Made by a program: the position numbers and the translations under genes. A model generated the notes under the pieces. That model was not told the origin of the DNA. It was given only the letters and a program-made list of their open reading frames with translations, and did no database searches. A stretch of DNA of 64,000 nt from Leguminivora glycinivorella (Eukaryota; Arthropoda; Insecta; Lepidoptera; Tortricidae), in contig NC_062979.1 in NCBI RefSeq assembly GCF_023078275.1, forward strand, positions 16,783,848 to 16,847,847, read 5' to 3'. This document shows, in pieces, positions 34,401 to 41,923 of this stretch (positions are counted from its first letter, which is position 1; every line of letters starts with the position of its first letter).

Positions 34401-37400
34401 GCGCATGCGTGTAGATTCACTCTCCTTCATCACGGGGTGATGCGGGAGGTGATTAGCTTTGTAACATCGCTCAGACTCCGACAGATGCCCTAAGTCTCTA
34501 TATTCATTTATGAAATCAACATACATTGATTTTAGTTCAGGTTGGTTACTAAAACGTTTCTCTAAACTGAATAAACGCTTTTTAGCTATGTTAAATGAGT
34601 TGCCTAAGCAGTCCGGCGAGTCCTTTAGAGGCAAGCGCACAACGAATCTGCCGTCAGATTGGCGGTAAGTGTTTTCAACAAAGTGTTGGTTTATAGGGTG
34701 AGACTCGAACTCACTCCCATTTTTAATGGAGTCCGTTTCAGACGGTAGCTCCTCTGTTTCCCAAAATTTGGTCATTTGGGCCGACAGATCAGAGAGACAG
34801 AGGTGGCTGCGCGTGTTCCCTGTATGTAAATGAGCCGAGGCTCCCTCTACCGGTCCCGCTATTAACCAGCCTAATTTAGATGGGATTAGGAAGGTGCGCT
34901 TGCTCGTTGGCAATCTTTTTGCAGCACCTGTCACAATAGTCCAAAACATTTCCACTCCCAACAGCATATCTATTTGGGATGGAACGTTAAATGTTGGGTC
35001 AGCAAGCTGCACAGAGGCAGGTAAGTTAAGGTGACTAATGTCTACATAGTTTTGTGGAAAGCGACTAGTTACTTGATCTAAAACTAGAAAGTCAATTTTG
35101 GCATTAAAATCACTGAGTTTAGATTGAATATGAGCTGCACAAAGCACAGGTTGATAGGTCAGAGGCGTATTTCCTATTCCTGTTACATTTGAGGCAGTTA
35201 GAGGCTGACAATCAAGATTTAGTTTTTGTCTCAAATTATGAGATAGATAATTAGACTGTGAACAACTGTCTACAAGACATTTAACCGTTTCTTTTTTGTT
35301 GTTCACAGGGTTGATCACTTCAATTAGAGCTGTTGAGAGCAATGACTCACTAGTGCTAATTAAAGTGCTAGCAGTGAGGGTGTTTTGCACCGCTGCACTG
35401 TCAGAGGTTAGCATAGTCGAGGAGCAAGCCACATCCGACCTAGCACTATTTGCAGGTTGGGCTGTTTGTTCCGTGCTGGCTCCTGGTGGAGAAGTGTTGA
35501 GTGTTTGTGTGGTATGTAGGTATGTATTGTGACGTCTCTTACATACCCGGCAACCGTTCAGCTTGCACTGACGGGTCTCATGGTCCGGTCGGAGGCAGAC
35601 ATGGCACAGCTTCAGACGTGACGCCTGCGACCAGCGCTCGTCGACTGACATCTTTTTAAAGGCTGGGCAGTCGTACACTCTGTGATCACCATGGCACACG
35701 ATGCACGGCCGACCCTTGTGGTCATCTTGTTTCTCTGAAATCACGAATGTTTTTATGTTTTTATCATGTTTAAATGAAGTTTTATTGGCCACAGGCTCTG
35801 GCTTGTGGTTAGATTGTTTTTCTCTCCTAGAGCGATACAGATTTTCTAAGATGTCTGCACGATTACTAAGAAATCCCCTAAAGTCATCGAGTGATGGCCA
35901 CTCTTTGAGAGTGTTCCTATGTTCTTCCCATTTTGCATTAGTATTGACGTCTAACTTAGCCGTCAATAGGTGAACTAAAATTGTATCCCAATGCTCTGTC
36001 GGTTGACCTAATGTCTTTAGGGCCCGGAGATTTTTAACTACATGATCATTAAGGAATCTTAAGGCCTTATCCGATTCTCGCTGTATGGGTTCTAAATTAA
36101 ATAGAGAATTTAAATGGTTAGTAATCAGCTGTCTTTTATTACTGAACCTGTCACACAAAATTTTCCAGGCTTCAGTATAATTGTTAGCGGAGACTTCTAA
36201 GTTTGCTATCACTCTGGCCGCATCCCCTTCAAGATAAGAGCTCAGATAATGGAATTTGTGAATAGGTTTAATGTGATCATTATTGTGAATTAAAGATTCA
36301 TAAAGGTCCTTAAATTCCATCCACTTATAATATGAACCATCAAATTTAGAGATTTTAATTTGAGGAAGCTTGAAGCCGAGATGCTCAGAATGACAGCCGT
36401 TCGATGAGCATGTTCTGACAGAAGTCTCTGGAGAGGGTTTTTGAGCTTGAGAGCGTTCAAGAATACACTGAGCTGCAGCTATAGCATTATTGATATGGGT
36501 TTCATTGTTGTCCCGTTCTGCAAGTTCAGTGTCTAAATTTTCAAAATTAGCAACTTCGATTGAAGTTTGCAGCTCGTCAAGTCGCGTGGATAACTCTATA
36601 ACCTTGTTTAATCTTAAGGTCAGCTCATTGAATTTAACACCTGATAACACTTCATCATCTGAAATTTTGTCTAAGTAAATGCGGAATTTGGAAACTTGAC
36701 CTTTAATCGATCCGCGTTTAGTACGCAATTCTGCTAGAAGAGCCTCCCTTTTAGCTGCCTCAGCCATGTTGAATTATGTTTTTAACTGGGCTAGCAAACA
36801 AGTCAAATACAATTTTAAAAAATAAAATGTCAAGTTTAAAGTTATCCACGTTAGAAATAAAAATGTGAAAACAGCTTACGCGCCTTTTAAACTTCAACAG
36901 CTAGGCCGAGGTGTGTTGCGGCAGCAGTCCCTTGGACAACTTGCCACGTGGTGGCAGGTATGGGCGTGGCACTACAGATGTGGCACGCGACACGCACTGC
37001 GACGGTTGTCCACGGAATCCACTGAAATTGTGCAAACGAAACTGTGCATAAGCGAACACAAACCAAGATGCAAGCAGGCGCGATGTTAGAATAGAACCAC
37101 TTTGCGTCAGCGTAATTAGAAAGAAATAGATCCAGTTGAGTTTAAATTCACCTTTTTTTAAAGAAGAAAGCAGTGCCTTTGATTGCAAATGAATTTATCA
37201 CCTTACGTTTTTATCACAAAATAAGAATGGCATATGCAATTTCTATTAAACTTTAAACGAAACTCAATTTTAAAATTAAAAGTATGGAAAGAACAATGCA
37301 CTTTACTGATTTAAGCAGAAAAAACTCGAAATGCAGTATGCGTTAAGCTAGGCTATGGAAACGTTTATATGTCAGCGTGGCTTTTGAGGTTAACTTCACA

Positions 37401-40118
37401 CTGACAATTTGCAGATGCGTTCTGAAACTAAAACACAAATGAAGGCAATAATACGCAGCGAGCTCTCTCCTAATTTTAGATTGATGGGGAACTAGTGAAA
37501 TTTGAATTTAAAGTAAGGTTGTCAAGTCAGTACGGGTAGAGGTCAAATAGAGGTTAAGTTGTTTACGAGTTCAAAGTTGAGTAAGTAGGTAGATATATAA
37601 ATTGATGTTAACTAGGTTGGGTTGGAATGAATTTAAATTTAAGGTTTGTAAATTGGAAAATGAATTTAAATTGGAAAAAGACTAGGGCTATTTATAGTAT
37701 TTGGGGGAAACAGAATTAGGTGGGTATGGGCACTTCTCACGGCACTTTCCTTAAAAACTCGCCAGCCGCCACACGCTGCCGCCGGGTGCCGCGCCTTCGA
37801 CGCTCGTCAGGTTTTTTCTTTGTTCGCCGCAGCTGTCCCCCAGGAGACTTCGGGAACTTGATATTCGGCTGGCGGCGATGTCCCTTTTCTGGCTTGCGAC
37901 GTCTTCTTCTGCTCCAGGCCCAACCCGTTCCGCCAAGATGGCCGTTGTCTTGAGGTGGCTATAAAAATTTAGAGTTCCTCTCTCCGCACGTGTCCTGTCT
38001 ACGGTCGCCAAAATGTTTGAGCCTGAACTCAATTGTTTAAATAAAACAGTATAAAATATTACCATTTCTTTTAATGGATTTTAAATTACAGGTTTTGTCT
38101 AGGACACGCGACAGAGAGAGTTTTCGATTAGTGAAAAAAGGGACGCTGGTGCCGCGCACCGTGCTTTTATATGTGTCGCGACGGGGAAACCGCGGCGCTT
38201 CAGTCTTCATTCCTATTGGTCCGGCAGCTCGAGGCTCTGGCCGCTGCTCATTGGATCAGCGGGGTGACCGGAGGTTGGCTATCCTGTCTGTGTTGCCAGT
38301 CAGGGCGTTAACACCGTTTTAAAATAACTCACACCAGACAAATAAATACGCTTTATCTTGTTCTAGCATGGTGAGAAACTATAAAAAAAAAACTAATAGA
38401 GGTGATTGGTCCGATGAGGCAATGAAAGATGCGGTCAAAGCTGTGATGGAAGGACAAATGGGCTATTTGTTAGCAGCCAAAACATATTCAGTCCCACAGA
38501 CAACATTGGAACGAAAAGTGAAGGCAGCTCGTGAAAGTGCAGATAAAAATGAAACGATAGACAAATTCAAGGTTGCGTTAGGACCAAAACCGCGAGTTTT
38601 TTCTGATGAAGAAGAGCAAGAGTTATGCAAATATATATTAGATATGGAGCAATCCCTGCTGGATCTTTAGCCAATCCTGAAAATTTGACTACAACCTCGG
38701 AACAAAATAACCAGACTACGAGAAATTCAGTTGAAAACATCTCTGTTTCGGCATTGCCGAGTAGTTCTGTAGCTGCAGCTGCAGCGTCTGTACCTGCTGT
38801 GGTTGAAACAGATGATTCGTTGAGACTTGAGACTGATATTTCTACAGCGGCCTCAACCACAGTTGCAGATGCAGATGTCACAGCACATGGCATACCGTCT
38901 ACTTTAGTATCCGCTACAGCGTCATCCCCTGAACCGGGTTGTTCAAGTTGGCCCGATAATAGGTCACGAACTCCAGATGAAGCGATTTTTTCAGTTGCAA
39001 GTCCGCAGCAAATAATGCCCATTCCAACAACGCGAAAAATTTCCCGTGTGAATAGGAAACGAGGAAAAACCGCCATTATAACATCTTCGCCATATAAAAG
39101 TGATCTAGAAGAAACAATCAAGAAAAAAAAGCTAGCAGAGGAAGATAAAAAGAGAAAGAAGGATATCAGGGAACTGAAGAAAGCCCAGAAGATAGCCCCT
39201 AAAAAAAAAGGGACAAACAAGAAAAAGACATCGAAGAAAAGATCAACTACTGAAAACAGTGACAGCGATTCTGAAAATACGCCATGTTTATATTGTAAAG
39301 GCTTATATTTGGAGTCGAATGAAGGTTGGGCTGCTTGTTCGGCGTGCGGAAAGTGGGCTCACTGCAGCTGTGCCGGTGTAGACGACGAAGATGCTGATGC
39401 AGTCTTCACTTGTGAATATTGTGAGCAGCAATAGTCGTTTTGCTATGTACCCCATCTTGCCCCTAAAGTGGTACCCCATCTTGCCCATAAGGGTGCCCCA
39501 TCTTGTCCCATGTATGGGGCAAGATGGGGAGAAAGGACTTTTTCTAGTTTTTTAATTTTTGAAATTTTATTATGTTAATTAGATTCTTAAAATGACTTTA
39601 GTAATGAAGACTGATTACCAAAGTTGATTTTTAAAATAAAACGAATCCTTAAAATACAATATGGTCAATTTTATTGGGCATCAAACCTTAACTACCCCGT
39701 CTTGACCCCCCTTCCCCTATATAAATAATCCTTGGTGTTTGCATCTAATTTTTCGAAAAAGTTTTTCATAACATACCTCTGTTGATTTTTGTATTTTCCG
39801 ACACATAACATTAACAATAAATTTGTAAACTGGGAAAATTGAAAATTAACTCATCCGGCAGGACTCGAACCTGCGAAATAATTTGCTTAAAGCTATTTGA
39901 TATAAATAAATGATTGACAATGACGTATCCCTTTCAGCGTGGGCCCCACCCCGTGCGTGCCGGCGCTGCCGCCGTACACGCCGCGCGCCGACGGCGCCGC
40001 GGACGACTACACGGCGTCGGCGCTGCCGGTGTACGCGCCGCCCGTGCTCGGCGCGCAGCAGTACTTCCCCTTCGACGACCTCTCCATACTGCCGCCGCCG
40101 CCGCCTTATACCCCCTAA
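28417..40118 (+). CDS. TMEM127: TMEM127 orthologue, four-transmembrane protein (exons 28417-28665, 29685-29984, 30608-30722, 39938-40118)
   Basis: Four exons have AG acceptors and near-consensus GTGAGT/GTAAAT donors and join in phase (1, 1, 2). The protein starts near the first membrane segment (FFNVTTFLLTCAALVQPSWF), has an acidic Asp-rich extracellular loop, then membrane segments MRVLILLCFMVLLCSSIGIL and IPSIMCVFWVIAIVGVCYYT and a last one beginning YGFYTITGAGALALLASAAN. An acidic cytosolic stretch and a proline-rich tail ending LPPPPPYTP follow. Human TMEM127 has the same order, including a GxSxLATAANL-like segment and a PPxAYTP end. The tail keeps a PPxY motif, which in the human protein is the docking site for NEDD4-family ubiquitin ligases. 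TMEM127 is an endolysosomal/plasma-membrane protein that restrains mTORC1 and receptor levels. The last exon is very GC-rich. The last intron (9.2 kb) is filled by a nested pogo/BEL insertion. With the candidate first exon the product would be 289 aa (human 238). Confidence 0.88.
29119..29400. mobile_element. 282-bp MITE in a TMEM127 intron
   Basis: ACAGGCTGTAATTTTTATAA (29119 on) and its near-perfect inverted partner ending in ACACCCTGT (to 29400) form ~21-bp TIRs. No coding content was found and no convincing target-site duplication is visible. Confidence 0.65.
31592..31736 (+). repeat. pogo subterminal repeats, left side
   Basis: GGGGCATGACGGGGTACC, GGGGCAAGACGGG and the inverted TACCCCATCATGCCCC lie close together. 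The counterparts on the right are TACCCCATCTTGCCCC (about 39448 and 39469) and GGGGCAAGATGGGG (about 39516). Repeated subterminal motifs of this kind usually serve as transposase-binding sites; that role is inferred. Confidence 0.55.
31737..31898 (-). repeat. BEL 3' LTR, truncated
   Basis: Matches the first ~160 bp (plus-strand order) of the complete LTR at 38014-38313, up to GTGCTTTTATATGT, and then breaks off into inverted material. Confidence 0.9.
31896..32020. repeat. Inverted LTR-end and pol duplication inside BEL
   Basis: 31896-31925 is the reverse complement of the last ~30 bp of the 5' LTR (near 38284-38313). 31940-32020 is the reverse complement of ~80 bp of the same element's pol (about 32622-32702). 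The two inverted pieces are joined head to tail between the broken 3' LTR and the end of the ORF. Confidence 0.88.
32007..36767 (-). CDS. BEL/Pao gag-pol polyprotein, truncated in integrase (1586 aa)
   Basis: One open frame carries, in order: an N-terminal coiled region; the gag-like KISKFDGSYYKWMEFKDLYE domain (~150-310); two CCHC-like knuckles (CxxCHGDHRVYDC and CHVCLRPDHETRQC, ~355-400); an A17-type protease with LVDSCSQSNYL, where the usual Asp-Ser-Gly has Cys in place of Gly; a Pao RT with DIEKQYRQI and FYCDDLLTGAD (Tyr-Cys-Asp-Asp); an RNase H region with FSDAAETAYAA; an H2C2 zinc-binding site with THEHVRLLHAGPQSLLASVR; and an integrase core with AVDMAGPY, FCDNGRNF and AEAGIRSAKFHLKRV. 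It stops just past the catalytic Glu, so the integrase C-terminus and the usual tail domain are lost. No internal stops remain, which indicates a young copy. Confidence 0.92.
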   Translation of the reverse strand: MAEAAKREALLAELRTKRGSIKGQVSKFRIYLDKISDDEVLSGVKFNELTLRLNKVIELSTRLDELQTSIEVANFENLDTELAERDNNETHINNAIAAAQCILERSQAQKPSPETSVRTCSSNGCHSEHLGFKLPQIKISKFDGSYYKWMEFKDLYESLIHNNDHIKPIHKFHYLSSYLEGDAARVIANLEVSANNYTEAWKILCDRFSNKRQLITNHLNSLFNLEPIQRESDKALRFLNDHVVKNLRALKTLGQPTEHWDTILVHLLTAKLDVNTNAKWEEHRNTLKEWPSLDDFRGFLSNRADILENLYRSRREKQSNHKPEPVANKTSFKHDKNIKTFVISEKQDDHKGRPCIVCHGDHRVYDCPAFKKMSVDERWSQASRLKLCHVCLRPDHETRQCKLNGCRVCKRRHNTYLHTTQTLNTSPPGASTEQTAQPANSARSDVACSSTMLTSDSAAVQNTLTASTLISTSESLLSTALIEVINPVNNKKETVKCLVDSCSQSNYLSHNLRQKLNLDCQPLTASNVTGIGNTPLTYQPVLCAAHIQSKLSDFNAKIDFLVLDQVTSRFPQNYVDISHLNLPASVQLADPTFNVPSQIDMLLGVEMFWTIVTGAAKRLPTSKRTFLIPSKLGWLIAGPVEGASAHLHTGNTRSHLCLSDLSAQMTKFWETEELPSETDSIKNGSEFESHPINQHFVENTYRQSDGRFVVRLPLKDSPDCLGNSFNIAKKRLFSLEKRFSNQPELKSMYVDFINEYRDLGHLSESERCYKANHLPHHPVMKESESTRMRTVFHASCPTSSGYSINDIQLVGPNIQSPLFDILLRFRQYKYVLSGDIEKQYRQIMMNEIDRNLQVILWREDERLPIRSLTLNTVTYGFASSSWLAARCLWQLGAESKDPLVRTIIQNDFYCDDLLTGADSEIELLRIQAGVSQALASGCFNLRKYRSNSNALLKSDYINKDDHLALSQACQTLGLGWQPSQDVLNFSIKNDHSDKIVTKRKILSDTFQVFDPLGLLSLCTVKAKILIQTLWKESKAWDEPVSPEIQHIWSKFIKNLHHIKSLSIPRYVLCEATCTIELHCFSDAAETAYAACIYVKSISESGEQKVHLLCARDRIAPIRRTSIPRLELAGCLLAAQTYAAVVRAWRRPVSRTIFWTDSSCCLAWLKTDRSKLKTFVANRVAAIDSLAPGATWRHVPTKQNPSDLATRGVDPQHVSGTALWWEGPEFLLKPENEWPELSAVEPEVLPEIKVTTMLTTNTDTSSIIDFDRFSKYTELQRTMAYVRRFINNCKPRGPKLTGALSAQELTDAFHTLIKLAQQESFSAELETLRKGHRLSPKSHILTLAPFIDSQGLLRVGGRLDASDCTYDQKHPMLLRAKHTLTKLIFTHEHVRLLHAGPQSLLASVRDEIWPIGGRNLARSTAHNCVTCKRIAGQTLKNIMGNLPAQRIKADFPFTSTAVDMAGPYLITDRRGRGCKITKCYLCLFICLRYKCVHIEAVSDLSKDAFVLALRRFIARRGRPAELFCDNGRNFVAAAKEINDFFKLYESDLSEFAAGQGIKFKFAPAYAPNFNGYAEAGIRSAKFHLKRV
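38014..38313 (-). repeat. BEL 5' LTR, complete
   Basis: A 300-bp LTR with TG...CA ends, followed (plus strand) by the CCGTT duplication. A second 160-bp copy sits at the other end of the element. Confidence 0.92.
38368..38670 (+). CDS. pogo-like transposase, N-terminal HTH part
   Basis: The 100-codon frame starts MVRNYKKKTNRGDWSDEAMK and continues as a psq/CENP-B-type helix-turn-helix (MGYLLAAKTYSVPQTTLERK), the DNA-binding front of pogo/Tigger transposases. It stays homologous to about CKYILDME and then meets a stop. The ATG sits one base after a splice acceptor (TTCTAG). The DDE endonuclease that should follow (~300 residues) is absent, so any product would only bind DNA. Confidence 0.8.
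   Translation: MVRNYKKKTNRGDWSDEAMKDAVKAVMEGQMGYLLAAKTYSVPQTTLERKVKAARESADKNETIDKFKVALGPKPRVFSDEEEQELCKYILDMEQSLLDL
38671..39434 (+). pseudogene. pogo-like transposase, C-terminal part (out of frame)
   Basis: In another frame from the HTH part, an open stretch beginning near NPENLTTTSEQ runs through a Ser/Thr/Ala-rich region, a Lys-rich segment (~39110-39260) and a terminal Cys/His cluster: CLYCKGLYLESNEGWAACSA, then CGKWAHCSCAG and CEYC. That cluster is a PHD-like zinc-binding tail often seen on insect pogo transposases. The jump in frame together with the missing DDE core points to one internal deletion with its junction at about 38640-38670. An ATG at 38625 opens the same frame. Confidence 0.72.
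39848..39878 (-). other. tRNA 3'-half-like relic
   Basis: On the minus strand GCAGG-TTCGAGT-CCTGC forms a perfect 5-bp T-arm followed by an acceptor-like CGGATGAG. No D or anticodon arm can be folded upstream, so this is not a gene. It lies 60 bp before the last TMEM127 exon. Confidence 0.35.
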
Positions 40119-41616
40119 GGTTTTTAGCGTTTTACATCTCTCCTTAAGGTGCGGCGTGAAATAGTAGAAAATATATGAAGCCGCCGTTTTAACGGTCACA
40201 TTTTTGATCTAATACTTATATGGCAACAGTTAGTCACGGTACGCATGCCCCCGTTTGAAGGTCGATGTCCCGTAAGTCCCGTTGAAAAAGGAGAATTGTT
40301 CCAGTCATGTCTCTCTACTACAGTATGGTATATCCATTTTATATAATTTCTACTATTTTATGTCAAACTCTATATGCGAATTGATTTGTAATAAGTAACA
40401 TTGATTCGCGTTTAAGTAGAATCGCACTTATAATTTATCACCGCCATTTTTGTCACTGATCCGGGGCAATTCCTCTGCCGTTCGCAATAAAATGCGGTCA
40501 TTGTTAATTATTCTACAGTTCTTTCATTCATTTTGTTTATTCATTCGCAAGTAGGTAACAATTTCCATGTCAGTATTTATGTTAGTTTAGTTATGGTAAT
40601 GGTACTTGGTTTTTGACTATTATTTGGTGATTTTCCTTTGCTTCGATAGTCGTAGGTAATTTGCCTGTACAATAAACCGACAACGCCAAATATTATTTTA
40701 CCCGCCGATCGCGATAGCAAGACGTAGGTCGGTTGCGTCGGCGCGCAGCGTGTATTCATTATACTCATAAATATCGGCGTCAAATCGGGAATGGATCTTT
40801 ACTCTTTTTTTATTTAAACATTAGACTCTGCATATAAAATGAAGAAATGACAACGCTTATTCCCAAATTATACCGATCTTGATGTGTTTTATAGAATAAA
40901 CGGGCCCATTTATTTTATTTATATATTTAAGCTGAACTTAGGTAAAATTCGAATCGTGTATTTAATAGTACTGTAGTGTTTTATTAATTTCATATTTCGA
41001 TCTCGAATATTATGTGAGTCTCTTCAGATTACATCAATAACTCCAAAACCAGGTGGGCTACTCACTCCATATAACATGATGTAGGTTATTTAAAAAATAT
41101 ATAAAAGCGTGGAGTTATAAATGAAATTAATTGTTATTTACGTGTAGAAAGCATAATGTTCTCTTTTGTATATGTGGTTGTGAGTTTATTAACACGTTCA
41201 CTTCAAAACATGTGATTTGCCATTTTAGTGCCTATTCATGTCGTACTTCTCAAAATGCTTTAAAATTATATTTAAAAATAATGAAAATTCGGTTCGTTGT
41301 GTACATATAGCTATATAGTTTAACCCTATAATAGTATTTTTATTAGTGTAAGTCATGGACGAAATATAAAGCATTTTCTTAAAATAGCATTAATTAAGTA
41401 TATATGGAATAAGTATTGATTATGTTAGTATATTGTAATAGTATTTATTTAAGTACGTTATTTTTTACCTTATACAGAAACTCCTTAATGTTACAATTGC
41501 CCAGTGGCCTAAGCTGTTATAATTTATAGCGCCCATTGTTGGGCACCTCTGAATCTGAAATATTTAATAATGAAACCTCTCGAGGCCTTAAAGTGGATCC
41601 TCAGATGGCAATAAGC
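40119..41616 (+). other. TMEM127 3' UTR and spacer
   Basis: AT-rich sequence after the TMEM127 stop. The first AATAAA-like signals (e.g. near 40488) could end the transcript. No other gene was seen before the Copia element. Confidence 0.4.
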
Positions 41617-41621
41617 AATAA

Positions 41622-41806
41622 TGATGAATTAAACGAGAGTTTACTAGAAATAACGTTTAATTATAAGCTAATTTATAAAAATACACTCGTAAAACATGTG
41701 TCACAGAGTAGCCGCTTAAACAAGACAAGTGACATGACATTGACGTAAGGATCGTCAAGCGCGAGACGGATTCGCAAGGCGCGAAATTCGAAATTGACAT
41801 TTAACA
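41622..41806 (-). repeat. Copia 3' LTR
   Basis: 185 bp, identical by eye to 46839-47023; preceded by AATAA target duplication. Confidence 0.95.
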
Positions 41807-41923
41807 CTCCCTTTGAATTCGAGCCTTACAAGTTACTCTAAACAACAATAATACAATATTTAGTTTTAACAATAGTGCGACTGTAACATAAGCACAAGTT
41901 TAAACAAAGAAAAAAAAAATTAA

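Larger units (their letters stand above)
31737..38313 (-). mobile_element. BEL/Pao LTR retrotransposon, rearranged at its 3' end
   Basis: The element lies in the pogo 5'-UTR intron and is flanked by the 5-bp target duplication CCGTT (31732-31736 and 38314-38318). The 5' LTR is complete (38014-38313, 300 bp, TGTT...AACA read on the minus strand) and is followed directly by a primer-binding-like TGGCGACCG. A ~1.2-kb leader precedes a single gag-pol ORF (36767-32007). The 3' LTR is cut after ~160 bp and joined to inverted pieces of LTR end and pol (31896-32020). The shared parts of the two LTRs differ at only about three positions, so insertion was recent. Confidence 0.92.
31296..39717 (+). mobile_element. 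pogo-like DNA transposon (interrupted, DDE deleted)
   Basis: The ends GGGGAAGGGGGG...AGACGGGGT are inverted repeats of ~26 bp flanked by TA on both sides (31294-31295 and 39718-39719), the Tc1/mariner/pogo target. Near both ends the motif GGGGCAAGA(C/T)GGGG recurs in opposing orientation. The element carries a 5' untranslated exon with donor CAG|GTAAGA (31592), then a 3' exon after TTCTAG (38366) that starts at the transposase ATG (38368). Removing the BEL insertion and one CCGTT leaves about 1.84 kb. The transposase has its N-terminal HTH and C-terminal zinc-binding tail but no DDE core, so this copy cannot transpose alone. Confidence 0.85.

Noticed and set aside
38567..39220. 217-codon minus-strand ORF opposite the pogo C-terminal part
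   Set aside because: Antisense shadow of the Ser/Lys-rich transposase tail; hydrophobic low-complexity product only.
39848..39878. tRNA gene on the minus strand
   Set aside because: Only a T-arm and part of an acceptor are present; no D or anticodon arm.
39910..40164. Arg-rich ORFs in the last TMEM127 exon
   Set aside because: Wrong-frame readings of a GC-rich exon; the correct frame ends in the TMEM127-type PPxY tail.
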